The notes beneath the pieces were generated by a model, which was not told the DNA's origin, did no database searches, and saw only the letters and a list, made by a program, of their open reading frames with translations. A stretch of DNA of 64,000 nt from DASVHS01 sp038244815 (GTDB lineage: Bacteria; Acidobacteriota; Thermoanaerobaculia; Gp7-AA8). The position numbers and the translations under genes are program-made. Positions within the stretch are counted from its first letter, which is position 1; each line of letters opens with the position of its first letter. Positions 20,285 to 29,248 of the stretch are shown here, in pieces. The DNA is taken from contig JBBRTB010000001.1 in the NCBI GenBank assembly GCA_038244815.1, forward strand, positions 1-64,000, in the 5' to 3' direction.

Positions 20285-20439
20285 GGCGGGTCGGCGTCGA
20301 TGGCCCGATGGAAGGCCTGCTCGTTGACCTTGGACGGTTTGTTGTATCCGGAGAGATGCGCACGAATTGCCGGACGGGTCTTACGCGTGACGCCCTTGAG
20401 CCTGTCGAGCTGCAGGATGAAGTCGACGATCTCGTGCAT
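20285..20439 (-). pseudogene. Truncated HD-domain phosphohydrolase (N-terminal remnant)
   Basis: The frame begins MHEIVDFILQLDRLKGVTRK then TRP, which matches the start of YfbR/HD_3-type nucleotide phosphohydrolases. Those continue with a YENSAEHSW-like HD motif; here the sequence diverges after TRP, runs about 30 unrelated residues and enters the palindromic repeat. No HD residues survive. It starts four bases after the stop of the PH-like gene, so a once-coupled gene seems to have been cut off, possibly by repeat-associated deletion. Confidence 0.55.
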
Positions 20440-20442
20440 GGT

Positions 20443-20982
20443 TCAGGTTCTCTCCTCCTGAGATGCCGTTTGAAGGCCGGGGATGAGGTGCTGCAAATGC
20501 TCGACGAAGGCGTGTGGCTCGGCCGGGGAAACGACCACGACTCTGCCGGCGAATTGAAGCACGACGACGCTGCGAAAATCCGTGGCGAAGAGACGGAACC
20601 TGCCGAGACGCCTGTCGTAGAACCAGCCGGAGAAGGAGAAGAGACCGCCGTTCCCGAAAATGCGGATCGAGCGCTTAACGACCTCGGGGTCTGCCCACGC
20701 GCGCCTGAGACCGGCCAATGGAATGCGCGTGTCGGTGAAAAGGCGGCGGATCGAGAGCTGCACGGAATCGACCGTATAACTTCGAACGATGAAGAAGGCG
20801 CTACCCACCAGCACGATCGAAGGGAGGAGAGCGGCGCCGAGTCCGAAGTGCTGGGTGCCCTCCGACGAAACCGGCGCGGCCCGGTATACCGTAATGCTGA
20901 TCGCTCCCAGGAGGATCGTGCTGAAGAGCGAAACCCCCTTCAGCAACGCCGACCAGGGAGCGGCGCGAAATTGTCGGGTCAT
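20443..20982 (-). CDS. PH-domain-like membrane protein (bPH_5-like)
   Basis: A 179-residue protein with two predicted membrane helices near residues 13-33 and 46-66 (GLGAALLPSIVLVGSAFFIV), then a soluble domain. The soluble part, with LSIRRLFTDTRIPLAGL, the segment RIFGNGGLFSFSGWF and SVVVLQFAGRVVVVSP, resembles bacterial PH-like (bPH_5/DUF2679-type) domains. The function is unknown. It is followed directly by the HD remnant. Confidence 0.6.
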   Translation of the reverse strand: MTRQFRAAPWSALLKGVSLFSTILLGAISITVYRAAPVSSEGTQHFGLGAALLPSIVLVGSAFFIVRSYTVDSVQLSIRRLFTDTRIPLAGLRRAWADPEVVKRSIRIFGNGGLFSFSGWFYDRRLGRFRLFATDFRSVVVLQFAGRVVVVSPAEPHAFVEHLQHLIPGLQTASQEERT

Positions 20983-21148
20983 GATCGAGCAGCTCTCACC
21001 CCGATGCTATCGCGAATGGTCCGGCGTTCTACGTCCGGTGGAGCGAAAGCAAATTCGATTACTATCGCAGCGACCGCACCGGACCGATCACACATCGGGA
21101 CCGCGCCGCGCAAAGTGTCGGGCGCGTAGAACTGCAAAAGGAGAAAGC

Positions 21149-21577
21149 ATGGTCAACAAAGTCATTCTGATCGGTCGTCTTGGAAAAGATCCTGAAGTCC
21201 GTTCTACACCTGGTGGACAAACCGTCACCAAGTTCACCCTGGCCACCGACGAGCGATACACCGATCGCAGCGGTGAGAAGCAGGAACGCACCGAGTGGCA
21301 CAACATCGTGGCCTGGGGAAAGCTCGGCGAGATCTGTGGCCAGTACCTGCGCAAGGGCAAGCTCGTGTACATCGACGGGGCCATCCGCACGGAGAGCTGG
21401 GACGACAAGGAATCGGGACAGAAGCGCTACAAGACCACCATCGTCGCCGATAACATGAAGATGCTCGACCGCAAAGGTGACGACGAGGGCGGCAGCTACG
21501 CCGGCGCCTCGCGCAAGTCGTCCGGAACCTCAGCCGGAGCGCCGCAAGTCGAAGACGACGAAGAAGTGCCGTTCTAG
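21149..21577 (+). CDS. ssb: Single-stranded DNA-binding protein
   Basis: A 142-residue SSB with an OB fold (MVNKVILIGRLGKDPEVR, TEWHNIVAWGKLGEI, GKLVYIDGAIRT), a low-complexity linker, and the acidic tip DDEEVPF that recruits replication and repair partners. ATG 21149 is set by AAAAGGAGA eight bases upstream and by homology. This gene has a conventional leader; TACTAT at 21060-21065 is a candidate -10, giving roughly a 75-base leader. It sits alone, convergent with the GH3 gene. Confidence 0.96.
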   Translation: MVNKVILIGRLGKDPEVRSTPGGQTVTKFTLATDERYTDRSGEKQERTEWHNIVAWGKLGEICGQYLRKGKLVYIDGAIRTESWDDKESGQKRYKTTIVADNMKMLDRKGDDEGGSYAGASRKSSGTSAGAPQVEDDEEVPF

Positions 21578-21582
21578 GAAAA

Positions 21583-21622
21583 GTCCTCGGTCCTCGGTTT
21601 TTTCAATCCGAGGACCGAGGAC
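21583..21622. terminator. Perfect 15-bp hairpin between ssb and the GH3 gene
   Basis: Arms at 21583-21597 and 21608-21622 (GTCCTCGGTCCTCGG and its complement) are perfect, with a ten-base loop that contains T6. It lies between convergent stop codons, so a bidirectional terminator is likely, though the T-run is in the loop and not after the stem. Each arm is a tandem pair of heptads related to the CCTCGGG repeats elsewhere in the window. Confidence 0.6.
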
Positions 21623-21628
21623 CCCACA

Positions 21629-22825
21629 TCACGTCCACTCTTCCCGGCCGCTGCGTCCCGTTCCGGGCGTACGGGAGTTCTTGCGCCGGTCGATATCGGG
21701 CACCACCACGTCGCGCTCCGGTCGGGTGCGCGCGAACTCGTCGCAGAACTTCACCGACTCGTCGATCAGAGCGTCGAACGAAGGGAGCGCGGGCGCGGCG
21801 TGTTGCCGCAGTCTCCGGCAATGGCGTCGATAACGTTCCGCGCGTGCCAGCGCGTCGTCGAATCTGGCCCGGACGGCGGCATCGCCGGTCACGCGGCCGG
21901 TGAGGAACTGCTCGATCTCCGGGACGCGCTCGATGTGGCTGCAGAACAGGATGACGTCGTTGCCGGCCAAGAGTGCGCGCTCGGTGATCACCTCGTAGCT
22001 GCCGAGATCGGACACGGCGTGCATCTCCATGTCGTCGCTGATGGCCACACCTTCGAAACCGATCTGGCGCAGGAGATCGGCGGTCAGCTTCCTGCTGAGC
22101 GACGCCGGCAGATCGGGATCGTCGATCTGCGGATAGGTGCCGTGGCCGATCATGATCGCTCCCGCTTCGCTGCCGAGACGGGCGAAGGGAACGAGGTCGC
22201 GGGCCAGCAGATCGGAGCGGGGGACGTCGATGATGGTGGCGCCGTAATGCGGATCGGCCGAACCGGCGCCGATGCCCGGCCAGTGTTTGAGACAGGAGGC
22301 CACACCCTGTCCGTGCAATCCGCGAATGAACGCGCCGGCGAGATCGACGACGGTCTGCGCGTCCCGGCCGAACGTCCGCCGCTCCAGCCCTTTCGGTTCG
22401 TTCTCGTTGCGGATGTCGACGACCGGCGCGAGATCGATCTCGATGTCGAAGAAGCGGAGAGCCATGCCGATGAGGCGGCCGAACCACTCCACCATGCCCA
22501 CCGGATTCTCCCCTTCCGCAAACGCTTCGGCGCTGGGGAGTCCGGGAATGAGGTGGCGCAGCCGGTCCACGCGCCCCCCTTCCTCATCGATCATGATGAG
22601 CGGCGGCCGCGTCTTCGAAAAAGACTTGACCTCACGCACCAGCTCGCCCAATTCCCCGGCGGTGCCGACGTTGCGGCCGAACAGCACGACGGCATACGGC
22701 GTCGTCTCTTCCAGGATGCGGCGTTCGAGATCGGTCAGCGATTTGCCGGAGAGGCCGATGCCGAGGAGTTCACTGCCCATTCGCCTGAGCATCGTAGCAA
22801 AGGAGTGACCAGCCTCCCCCGTCAC
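21629..22825 (-). CDS. Glycoside hydrolase family 3, NagZ-like beta-N-acetylhexosaminidase
   Basis: About 398 residues. NagZ removes GlcNAc from anhydro-muropeptides during cell-wall recycling. The diagnostic motif KHWPGIGAGSADPHYG carries the His/Asp general-acid dyad, and SDDMEM carries the Asp nucleophile. MIDEEGGRVDRL is the substrate-loop motif. The start is uncertain: GTG 22825 is 12 bases after the mutS stop, while ATG 22792 or ATG 22780 lie nearer the start of family homology. The last 50 residues are a polar, Arg-rich extension. Genes read from mutS into this one. Confidence 0.85.
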   Translation of the reverse strand: MTGEAGHSFATMLRRMGSELLGIGLSGKSLTDLERRILEETTPYAVVLFGRNVGTAGELGELVREVKSFSKTRPPLIMIDEEGGRVDRLRHLIPGLPSAEAFAEGENPVGMVEWFGRLIGMALRFFDIEIDLAPVVDIRNENEPKGLERRTFGRDAQTVVDLAGAFIRGLHGQGVASCLKHWPGIGAGSADPHYGATIIDVPRSDLLARDLVPFARLGSEAGAIMIGHGTYPQIDDPDLPASLSRKLTADLLRQIGFEGVAISDDMEMHAVSDLGSYEVITERALLAGNDVILFCSHIERVPEIEQFLTGRVTGDAAVRARFDDALARAERYRRHCRRLRQHAAPALPSFDALIDESVKFCDEFARTRPERDVVVPDIDRRKNSRTPGTGRSGREEWT

Positions 22826-22837
22826 ACTCCACTAGGA

Positions 22838-25441
22838 CTAGGTCAGTTTCTTCTTCAGTTCGTCGAGTTTGTTCAGCGCCTCGATCGGCGAGAGCGTCTC
22901 CACCTGCAGCTCGCGCAAAGCGTCGAGCACGTCCTGTTCGCGCGCACCGAACAGGCCGAGCTGGCGGCCGGCCGGGGCGGGACCGCGGCGCTGCGTGTCG
23001 GCCACCATGTCGCGCTCCTTGCGCTCCAGCGTCATCAGGATCTCCCGGGCACGCTCGATGACCGGAAACGGGATCCCGGCGAGCTTGGCCACCTGAATGC
23101 CGTAGCTCTTGTCGGCCGCGCCCGGAATGACCTTGCGCAGAAAGATGATCTGATCGTTCCACTCCTTGACGGCCACGCTGAAGTTCGCCACGCGTGGCCT
23201 GGTTTTAGCGAGGTCGGTGACCTCGTGGTAGTGCGTGGCGAAGAGCGTGATGCCGGCGCGCGCGGTGCTGTCGTGAAGGAATTCGATGATGGCCCAGGCC
23301 AGCGACAGCCCGTCGAACGTGGCCGTGCCCCTTCCCACCTCGTCGAGGATGATCAGTGACGAGGGCGTGGCGTTGTTGAGGATGTTGGCAGTCTCGTGCA
23401 TCTCCACCATGAACGTCGACTCGCCGCGTGCCAGCTGATCCGAAGCGCCGACGCGGGTGAAGATGCGGTCGAACACGCCGAGGGTCGCCTTCGTCGCCGG
23501 CACGAAGCTTCCGGCCTGATTGAGGAGAACGATGAGCGCGACCTGGCGAAGGTACGTCGATTTTCCGCCCATGTTCGGCCCGGTGATGATCTGGATGCCG
23601 TTGCGGTCGCGATCGATGTCGGAGTCGTTGGGAATGAACCGTTCGGACGTGATCTGCTCGATGACCGGATGCCGTCCCTCGCTGATGGCGATCTCGGCGC
23701 GGTCGCTGAGCATCGGGCGCACGTAACGATGGCGCACCGCGACGGTGGCCAGCGAAGCGATGGCATCGCATTCGGCAACCGCGCGAGCGGTCGAGAGGAT
23801 GGCCGCGCCCCGGCCCGCGATCCACTCGAGCAACTCGTCGTAGAGCCTCAACTCGATGGCCACCGCTTTCTCCTCCGCTCCGACGATCCGCTCCTCCAGC
23901 GTCTTGAGGTCGGGGGTGATGAAGCGCTCGGCGTTGACGAGAGTCTGTTTGCGGATGTAGTCGGCGGGCACTTTGGGGAGATTCGACTTCGACACCTCGA
24001 TGTAGTAGCCGAACACGCTGTTGAAGCGGATCTTCAGCGAGCTGATGCCGGTGCGCTCGCGCTCGCCCCGCTCGATCTCCATGAGCACAGACTTGGAATC
24101 GCGTGCGATCGTGCGCAGGGCGTCAAGCTCCGGGTCGACGCCGCCGCGAATCACCCCTCCGTCCCGGATGTTGAGTGACGGTGCGGGATCGAGCGTGTCC
24201 GCAATCTTCGCCACCACCTCCGGCAGCGGATCGAGCCCATCCCGGATGCGCCCCAGGAGCGGGCCACGGAGCGGCTGCATGGTGGAGCGGACCTCGTCGA
24301 CGGCCACGAGCGAATCGGCGAGGGTGAGACACTCGCGCGCGCCGGCGCTGCGCAGCGTGACTCGCGAGACCACGCGCTCGAGATCGGCGATGGCGGCCAG
24401 ACGCGTGGTGACCGGCTCGAGGATGGCCCGCGAGCGCGTCAGCTCGTCCACGGCGTCGTGCCGGTTGAAAATCGCCTGCCGCGACCTGAGCGGGCGCGTG
24501 AGCCAGCGCCGCAACGCCCGCGCTCCCATGGCCGTGCGGGTGGCGTTGATGACGCTCCAAAGCGTGGCCCGGGGATTGGCCGGGTCGCGCGACTCCAGGA
24601 TTTCGAGATTGGCCAGCGTGGCGGCGTCGAGCTGCAGAAACTCCGCGTCGTTGTCGACGCGCAGCGACAGGACGTGGTCCAGCGGCTTGCGGTGAGAGGC
24701 GCTGGCGTAGCGCAGCGCGGCACCGGCCGCGCCGATGCGCGGGTCTTCTCCCTCCAGCCCGAATCCGCGCAGCGACTGCGTGCCGAAGTGGCGCGAGAGG
24801 TAGTCGTCGCTCCGCTCGAACATCGACGGCTCCACCGGCGTGGCGGCCGGACCGAGCGAGGCCACGCTCTCCGCGAACCCATTGGCATCGGCCGGGAAGA
24901 TGGCCTCGCGCGGCGCAAAGCGGACAACATCATCGCGCAGCCGCCCGTCATCGGCCCCGCCGTACGACGTGACGAAGAAGTCGCCGGTGGAGACGTCGAG
25001 ATAAGCCGCGCCGAGTGCGCCGGTGCCGCCCGGACGATCCGTACAGAGAGAGAGCAGATAGCAGCTGTCGCGCTCGACGATGGCGCTTTCGGTGGCCGTG
25101 CCGGGCGTGACCACGCGCACGATCTCGCGCCGGACCAGACCTCGGGCCTGGGCGGGATCTTCCGTCTGCTCGCAGATAGCGACCCGGAATCCGCTGTGTA
25201 CGAGCCGGGCGATGTAGGAGTCGGCGGCGTGGTACGGCACGCCGCACATGGGAGCCTCGTGCTCCTGTCCTTTGCCGCGGGCGGTGAGCACGAGATCGAG
25301 GATCGGCGCGGCGCGCTCGGCATCCTCGTAGAACATCTCGTAGAAGTCTCCGAGGCGATAGAAGAGGATGGCGTCGGGAACCTGGCGCTTGATCTCGAAG
25401 TACTGCTCGAGCATCGGCGTGAGCTTGGTTGGCAGAGACAT
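22838..25441 (-). CDS. mutS: DNA mismatch repair ATPase MutS
   Basis: An 867-residue MutS, full length. It binds base mismatches and recruits MutL. The N-terminal Phe-X-Glu wedge is in GDFYEMF, the Walker A is GPNMGGKSTYLRQ and the Walker B is LIILDEVGRGT. The C-terminus is short, with ELQVETLSPIEALNKLDELKK. I chose ATG 25441 (MSLPTKLTPMLEQYF), since the upstream in-frame residues come from the 25476-25501 palindrome. mutL is not in the window. Confidence 0.97.
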   Translation of the reverse strand: MSLPTKLTPMLEQYFEIKRQVPDAILFYRLGDFYEMFYEDAERAAPILDLVLTARGKGQEHEAPMCGVPYHAADSYIARLVHSGFRVAICEQTEDPAQARGLVRREIVRVVTPGTATESAIVERDSCYLLSLCTDRPGGTGALGAAYLDVSTGDFFVTSYGGADDGRLRDDVVRFAPREAIFPADANGFAESVASLGPAATPVEPSMFERSDDYLSRHFGTQSLRGFGLEGEDPRIGAAGAALRYASASHRKPLDHVLSLRVDNDAEFLQLDAATLANLEILESRDPANPRATLWSVINATRTAMGARALRRWLTRPLRSRQAIFNRHDAVDELTRSRAILEPVTTRLAAIADLERVVSRVTLRSAGARECLTLADSLVAVDEVRSTMQPLRGPLLGRIRDGLDPLPEVVAKIADTLDPAPSLNIRDGGVIRGGVDPELDALRTIARDSKSVLMEIERGERERTGISSLKIRFNSVFGYYIEVSKSNLPKVPADYIRKQTLVNAERFITPDLKTLEERIVGAEEKAVAIELRLYDELLEWIAGRGAAILSTARAVAECDAIASLATVAVRHRYVRPMLSDRAEIAISEGRHPVIEQITSERFIPNDSDIDRDRNGIQIITGPNMGGKSTYLRQVALIVLLNQAGSFVPATKATLGVFDRIFTRVGASDQLARGESTFMVEMHETANILNNATPSSLIILDEVGRGTATFDGLSLAWAIIEFLHDSTARAGITLFATHYHEVTDLAKTRPRVANFSVAVKEWNDQIIFLRKVIPGAADKSYGIQVAKLAGIPFPVIERAREILMTLERKERDMVADTQRRGPAPAGRQLGLFGAREQDVLDALRELQVETLSPIEALNKLDELKKKLT

Positions 25442-25475
25442 GGTTCTTCGGGAATCGTTGTTGGAGACGCGCTGG

Positions 25476-25501
25476 CCGGATTCCGGGATTCGGGAATCCG
25501 G
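25476..25501. repeat. GGATTCC-type palindrome upstream of mutS
   Basis: Nine-base perfect arms, CCGGATTCC (25476-25484) and GGAATCCGG (25493-25501), flank an eight-base loop. The unit GGGATTC is a heptad like those in the other repeats and gives IPDSRIPESG-type peptides if translated. It may affect mutS expression, since it lies 35 bases before the ATG. Confidence 0.5.
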
Positions 25502-25515
25502 AATTGCCACCTCCA

Positions 25516-25824
25516 CTACTTTACCGGTTTTCGAATCACGATCAGCGATCCGTCGGCGGCGCGCAGCTCGACGACCAGCGCTTCCGCCAGCGCGGTGTGC
25601 GGGACGCGGTCGCAGAGCACGATCCAGCGCGGCTCGCCTCCGCCTTCGCCGTGCGCCGCGTACGCCACATGGACCGCTTCATACCCGGGAAGACCGCGCT
25701 GGCGCAGGATGGCCACGGCGCGGTCTCCGGCATCGTTGCTGAGGATCCGGCCGGCCCGGCGGGAGGGATCCTCGGCGTGGCGTAGAGCGACGAAGAGAAT
25801 CGCGCAGAAGACGATCCACGACAT
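25516..25824 (-). CDS. Small membrane-anchored protein of unknown function
   Basis: A 102-residue protein with one N-terminal hydrophobic helix (MSWIVFCAILFVALRH) and a soluble domain rich in Val/Ala strands (EALVVELRAADGSLIVIRKP). No motif is recognised. No convincing Shine-Dalgarno or -10 is visible before the ATG. Another frame overlaps on the same strand but is arginine/serine-rich and unlike protein. Confidence 0.5.
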   Translation of the reverse strand: MSWIVFCAILFVALRHAEDPSRRAGRILSNDAGDRAVAILRQRGLPGYEAVHVAYAAHGEGGGEPRWIVLCDRVPHTALAEALVVELRAADGSLIVIRKPVK

Positions 25825-25880
25825 GTAGAACGCCAGAAACCGCTTCGACCTGCCCGCCGTGCTCCGCTCGCTGATGGCCG

Positions 25881-25886
25881 CATAAT
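25881..25886 (+). promoter_or_regulatory. -10 box (CATAAT) for the ACP operon
   Basis: CATAAT ends nine bases before the ACP ATG and there is no Shine-Dalgarno site, so the six-gene operon probably starts with a near-leaderless message. Confidence 0.45.
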
Positions 25887-25895
25887 ACCGGCGCC

Positions 25896-26147
25896 ATGAC
25901 CCGCGACGAGATCGAACAGAGACTTCGCACCATCGTGCGTGAAGAAAAGCCGAACCTCGAGGAGGCCGGGCTCACTGCGGACACCGCGCTGGCAGAGGCC
26001 GGGATCGATTCACTCGACGCCCTGACCATTCTGTTCGCGATCGAGGAGAGTTTCACCATCTCCATCCCCGACGATCGGGCCCGCTCGATGAAGACGTTCG
26101 GCGACATGGTCGACGCCGTCGAGACCATCCTCTCCGCCGCTCCATGA
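25896..26147 (+). CDS. Acyl carrier protein
   Basis: An 83-residue ACP, acidic and helical. Ser39 in GIDSLDALT is the phosphopantetheine attachment site, and the flanking pattern matches the DSL motif. It shares a four-base ATGA overlap with the ketoacyl synthase, so the two are a dedicated pair rather than the housekeeping fab cluster, of which nothing else is seen nearby. It carries acyl intermediates as thioesters in the cytoplasm. Confidence 0.92.
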   Translation: MTRDEIEQRLRTIVREEKPNLEEAGLTADTALAEAGIDSLDALTILFAIEESFTISIPDDRARSMKTFGDMVDAVETILSAAP

Positions 26148-27385
26148 CCCGCGTCGCCATCACCGGGATCGGCATCGTCTCTCCGTTCGGCCGCGGCCGC
26201 GATGCCACGGTCGCGGCGCTGCGCGCCGGCAGGAGCGGCATCCGGCGCATCAGCAGCATCGACGCTTCCGCTCTGGCCAGCCGCATCGGCGGCGAAGTCC
26301 CGCCAGGCGAACCGTGGCCGCACGGAGCCGACCGCTTTACACACTTTGCGCTCGCGGCCGCGGAAGAAGCGGCGCAGCAGGCCTCCCTGCCGAGCATCGG
26401 AGTGGAGCCGGAGTCGCTCGGCGTGCTGGTCGGCACCGGCCTCGGCGGATGCGAGACGCTCGACGCCGGATATCGCCGCGTATACAAGGAGGGACAGGCC
26501 CGCATCCCACCGGCATCGATCGCCATGTCGATGTACAACGCCGCGGCGAGTGCGATCTCGGCGCGGTTCCAGGCCAGAGGTATCTCGTACGCGGTGGTCT
26601 CCGCGTGCGCGTCGAGCGCTCACGCCATCGGGCTCGCCGCCGCCGCCATCCGCAACGGCGAAGCCGCCGCCATGATCGCCGGCGGAGCGGATGCACCGCT
26701 GACATTCGGCATCATCCGGGCCTGGGAGAGCATGCGCATTCTGGCGATCGACAACGAACATCCCGAGAGGGCCTGCCGGCCGTTCAGCGCCGATCGGAAG
26801 GGGCTCGTGCTCGCGGAAGGAGCGGCCATGCTCGTTCTGGAGTCGTTCGACAACGCACGGCGGCGCGGGCAGTCCATCCTCGGCGAGATCGCCGGATTCG
26901 GGGCCACCAGCGACGCCGGGCACCTCACCGATCCCTCCGCCGACGGCGCGGCGCGGGCCATGCGCATGGCCCTGCGCGCCATCGATCTCGAAGAGGTCGG
27001 TTACATCAACGCTCACGGGACGGCCACGCAGGCCAACGACGTGACCGAGACGCGGGCCATCCGGGCCGTGTTCGGGGCGCGCGCGCCGGAGATTCCGGTC
27101 AGCTCAACCAAGTCGATGCACGGTCATGCCATGGGAGCGAGCGGCGCCATCGAGATCGCCGGGTCGCTGCTCGCGCTCAACGCCGGCTTCATTCCGCCGA
27201 CGATCAACCTGGAAGTGCCCGATCCGCTCTGCGATCTCGACTATGTCCCGCAAACCGCCCGGCCGGGCACGGCCGCCGTGTTCCTGTCGAACTCCTTCGG
27301 GTTCGGCGGCATGAACGCGGTGGTGGCGGTCCGAACCGCCGTGGCAACCGATTTGCTCTATGATTCTCCACGGAGGCAGCCTTGA
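26144..27385 (+). CDS. Beta-ketoacyl-ACP synthase (FabF-like)
   Basis: A 413-residue KAS II-type condensing enzyme. The Cys-His-His triad is present: SACASSAH (nucleophile Cys), NAHGTAT and KSMHGHAMGASG. The C-terminal NSFGFGGMNA glycine loop is intact. It elongates acyl chains held on the adjacent ACP, using malonyl-ACP. No reductase, dehydratase or acyltransferase is nearby, so the product (fatty acid or a specialised aryl/polyene lipid) cannot be named. Its stop overlaps the TTG start of the STAS gene. Confidence 0.92.
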   Translation: MTRVAITGIGIVSPFGRGRDATVAALRAGRSGIRRISSIDASALASRIGGEVPPGEPWPHGADRFTHFALAAAEEAAQQASLPSIGVEPESLGVLVGTGLGGCETLDAGYRRVYKEGQARIPPASIAMSMYNAAASAISARFQARGISYAVVSACASSAHAIGLAAAAIRNGEAAAMIAGGADAPLTFGIIRAWESMRILAIDNEHPERACRPFSADRKGLVLAEGAAMLVLESFDNARRRGQSILGEIAGFGATSDAGHLTDPSADGAARAMRMALRAIDLEEVGYINAHGTATQANDVTETRAIRAVFGARAPEIPVSSTKSMHGHAMGASGAIEIAGSLLALNAGFIPPTINLEVPDPLCDLDYVPQTARPGTAAVFLSNSFGFGGMNAVVAVRTAVATDLLYDSPRRQP

Positions 27386-27744
27386 TCGTCGAAAAGAAGC
27401 ACCTCGAGAACTTCACGATCCTTTACGTCGAGGGTCTGATCAAGCTCGGTGAGAGTGCCGAGTTCTTTTCCTCCGCGCTCGAGAACGTGCTCAAGAACGA
27501 GAGCACGAACGTAATCATCGACTTCACCAAGATCGACTACATCGACTCCACCGGCATCGGTGAACTGGTCGGGTATCTCGGGAAATTCACGACGCAGAAC
27601 CGCAAGCTCGTCCTCGTGAATCCGTCCGAGCGCATCCAGAAACTGCTGAGGCTCGCCAAACTCGACACCGTGTTCAAGATCTACAGCACGGAAGACGAAG
27701 CCATCGCCGCCGAGAGCGGGAGCAGCACGGCGCGAGTATCGTAG
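27382..27744 (+). CDS. STAS-domain anti-sigma factor antagonist
   Basis: A 120-residue SpoIIAA/RsbV-like protein. Ser56 in IDSTGIGELV is the usual phosphorylation site. The start is TTG 27382, with GGAGG (27372-27376) five bases upstream, overlapping the stop of the ketoacyl synthase. In partner-switching systems the unphosphorylated form frees a sigma factor by binding its anti-sigma kinase. No kinase is adjacent, but a SpoIIE phosphatase lies at 16931-19195. Confidence 0.9.
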   Translation: MIVEKKHLENFTILYVEGLIKLGESAEFFSSALENVLKNESTNVIIDFTKIDYIDSTGIGELVGYLGKFTTQNRKLVLVNPSERIQKLLRLAKLDTVFKIYSTEDEAIAAESGSSTARVS

Positions 27745-27749
27745 CGACG

Positions 27750-28817
27750 GTGAAGCCGCTCGCAAACGTCTACCGCGGCACCCAACTCGAGTCGTTTCAC
27801 AGCGGATCGATCGCCGTGGTCGACTCTCTGGGCCGCCTTCTGGCCTGCGTCGGCGATCCATCGCGCATGACGTCGCTCCGGTCGGCCGCCAAGCCCTTTC
27901 AGGCCATCCCGCTCATCGAGTACGGAGGCGCGGAGGAGTTCGAGCTCACCGGTGAGGAGATCGCCCTGACCTGCGCTTCCCACGGGGGCGAGCCCATTCA
28001 TGTCTCCACCGCCGCGGCCATGCTGCGCAAGGGCGAGTTCGATGAGTCCGATCTTCTCTGCGGTGCGCAGGTGCCGTTCGACGAGAAGGCCGCGGCCGAT
28101 CTGCGCGCCTCCGGCGAGCCCCCCTCGGCGCTGCACAACAACTGCTCCGGCAAACACGCCGGAATGCTCCTGGCCACCCGGGTGATGGACGTGCCGAGCC
28201 AGGACTACATCGCCGCCAGTCATCCCCTGCAGACGTTGATGCGGACGACGCTCTCGGAGTTCTCCGGGCTTCCGGGCAGCGAGATCCCCGCGGCCGTCGA
28301 CGGATGCGGCGTTCCGGCATTCTTCCTTCCGCTCTACCGGGCCGCGTACGCCTACGCCCGGCTCATGGCCACGAGTAGCGGTGCTTCCACGCCCGGAGCA
28401 GTCGACCGATACGCGGACAGTGCCTCGCGCGTCGTAGAGTCGATGACCTCGTTCCCGCAGTACGTGGCCGGTGCCTGGAGCATCACCACCCCGCTCATGG
28501 CTGCGTTCGACCGGTCGCTCCTGGCCAAAGAAGGGGCGGAGGGGTTTTATGGGATGGCCCTTTCTCCCGCCTTGAGCGAGGAGTTGACCGAGCGCCTGCA
28601 CCTTGCAGATGATTGTGCGATCGGGGTGGCCATCAAGATTCATGACGGGTCGGTCGAGCGCGGGCGCAATCCGGTGATCCTGCGCACGCTGGAGATCCTT
28701 GGCCTCGATGTGAGCTCCCGTTCCCCTTTGCAGCGATATCGTGAGTTTCCCCTGCGCAATCTCGCCGGCGCCGTTGTCGGTGAGGTGCGGGCGGAATTCG
28801 ATCTGGATTTTTTGTAG
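27750..28817 (+). CDS. L-asparaginase, thermolabile AnsA type (asparaginase II family)
   Basis: A 355-residue protein of the Rhizobium-type asparaginase family (PF06089), unrelated to E. coli AnsB. Family motifs seen are SAAKPFQAIPLIEYGG, CASHGGEPIH and the signature NNCSGKHAGML, with a conserved DGCGVPAF later. It hydrolyses asparagine to aspartate and ammonia. It starts at GTG 27750, five bases after the STAS stop, with no strong Shine-Dalgarno, implying coupling. Confidence 0.88.
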   Translation: MKPLANVYRGTQLESFHSGSIAVVDSLGRLLACVGDPSRMTSLRSAAKPFQAIPLIEYGGAEEFELTGEEIALTCASHGGEPIHVSTAAAMLRKGEFDESDLLCGAQVPFDEKAAADLRASGEPPSALHNNCSGKHAGMLLATRVMDVPSQDYIAASHPLQTLMRTTLSEFSGLPGSEIPAAVDGCGVPAFFLPLYRAAYAYARLMATSSGASTPGAVDRYADSASRVVESMTSFPQYVAGAWSITTPLMAAFDRSLLAKEGAEGFYGMALSPALSEELTERLHLADDCAIGVAIKIHDGSVERGRNPVILRTLEILGLDVSSRSPLQRYREFPLRNLAGAVVGEVRAEFDLDFL

Positions 28818-28840
28818 CGTTCATCGGAGAGAGGGAATTC

Positions 28841-29248
28841 ATGCGAAAGATGTTGTTGATCGCCATCGTTGCGATCACCGCCTGCAAGACCGTGGGCGTA
28901 TCGACGACTGCCGGCGGCTACGCCGAGATCTCGCCGACGATCGCCAATGAGATGATTCTCGACACCCGCCAGGTGGTCATTCTCGACACGCGTCCGGCCG
29001 CCGAGTATCGCGGTCCGTCCGGCCACATCGCCGGTGCCATCAGCGCGCCGTTCGACACCATCGAGAAGCAGCTCCCGGAGCTCCTGCCGTACCAGAACGA
29101 CACCGTGCTCGTGTACGGCGCCAACGCCACCGACGGCGCACTGGCCGCACGTCTTCTCAGCCTGGCCGGCTTCCGCAACGTGGTCCACGTGGCTGGCGGA
29201 CTCGATGCCTGGATTGCGCGCGGCTACCGCACTGTTAACGCCCAATGA
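28841..29248 (+). CDS. Rhodanese-like lipoprotein lacking the catalytic cysteine
   Basis: A 135-residue lipoprotein (lipobox AITAC, Cys15) with a rhodanese fold: VVILDTRPAAEYRGPSGHIAGA near the N-terminus and GFRNVVHVAGGLDAWIARGY at the C-terminus. The active-site loop after VLVYG should begin with Cys; here it reads GANATDGA, and no Cys other than the lipobox one exists. It is therefore probably a binding or scaffold domain, not a sulfurtransferase. GAGAGGG lies before ATG 28841. It overlaps the DsbA-like gene by four bases. Confidence 0.85.
   Translation: MRKMLLIAIVAITACKTVGVSTTAGGYAEISPTIANEMILDTRQVVILDTRPAAEYRGPSGHIAGAISAPFDTIEKQLPELLPYQNDTVLVYGANATDGALAARLLSLAGFRNVVHVAGGLDAWIARGYRTVNAQ

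Noticed and set aside
22780..22792. Alternative starts for the GH3 gene
   Set aside because: ATG 22792 and 22780 fit the family start as well as GTG 22825; without comparison I kept the longest form and noted the doubt.
25542..25883. Alternative minus-strand frame overlapping the small membrane protein
   Set aside because: Arg/Ser-rich with no hydrophobic core; the 102-residue frame looks like protein.
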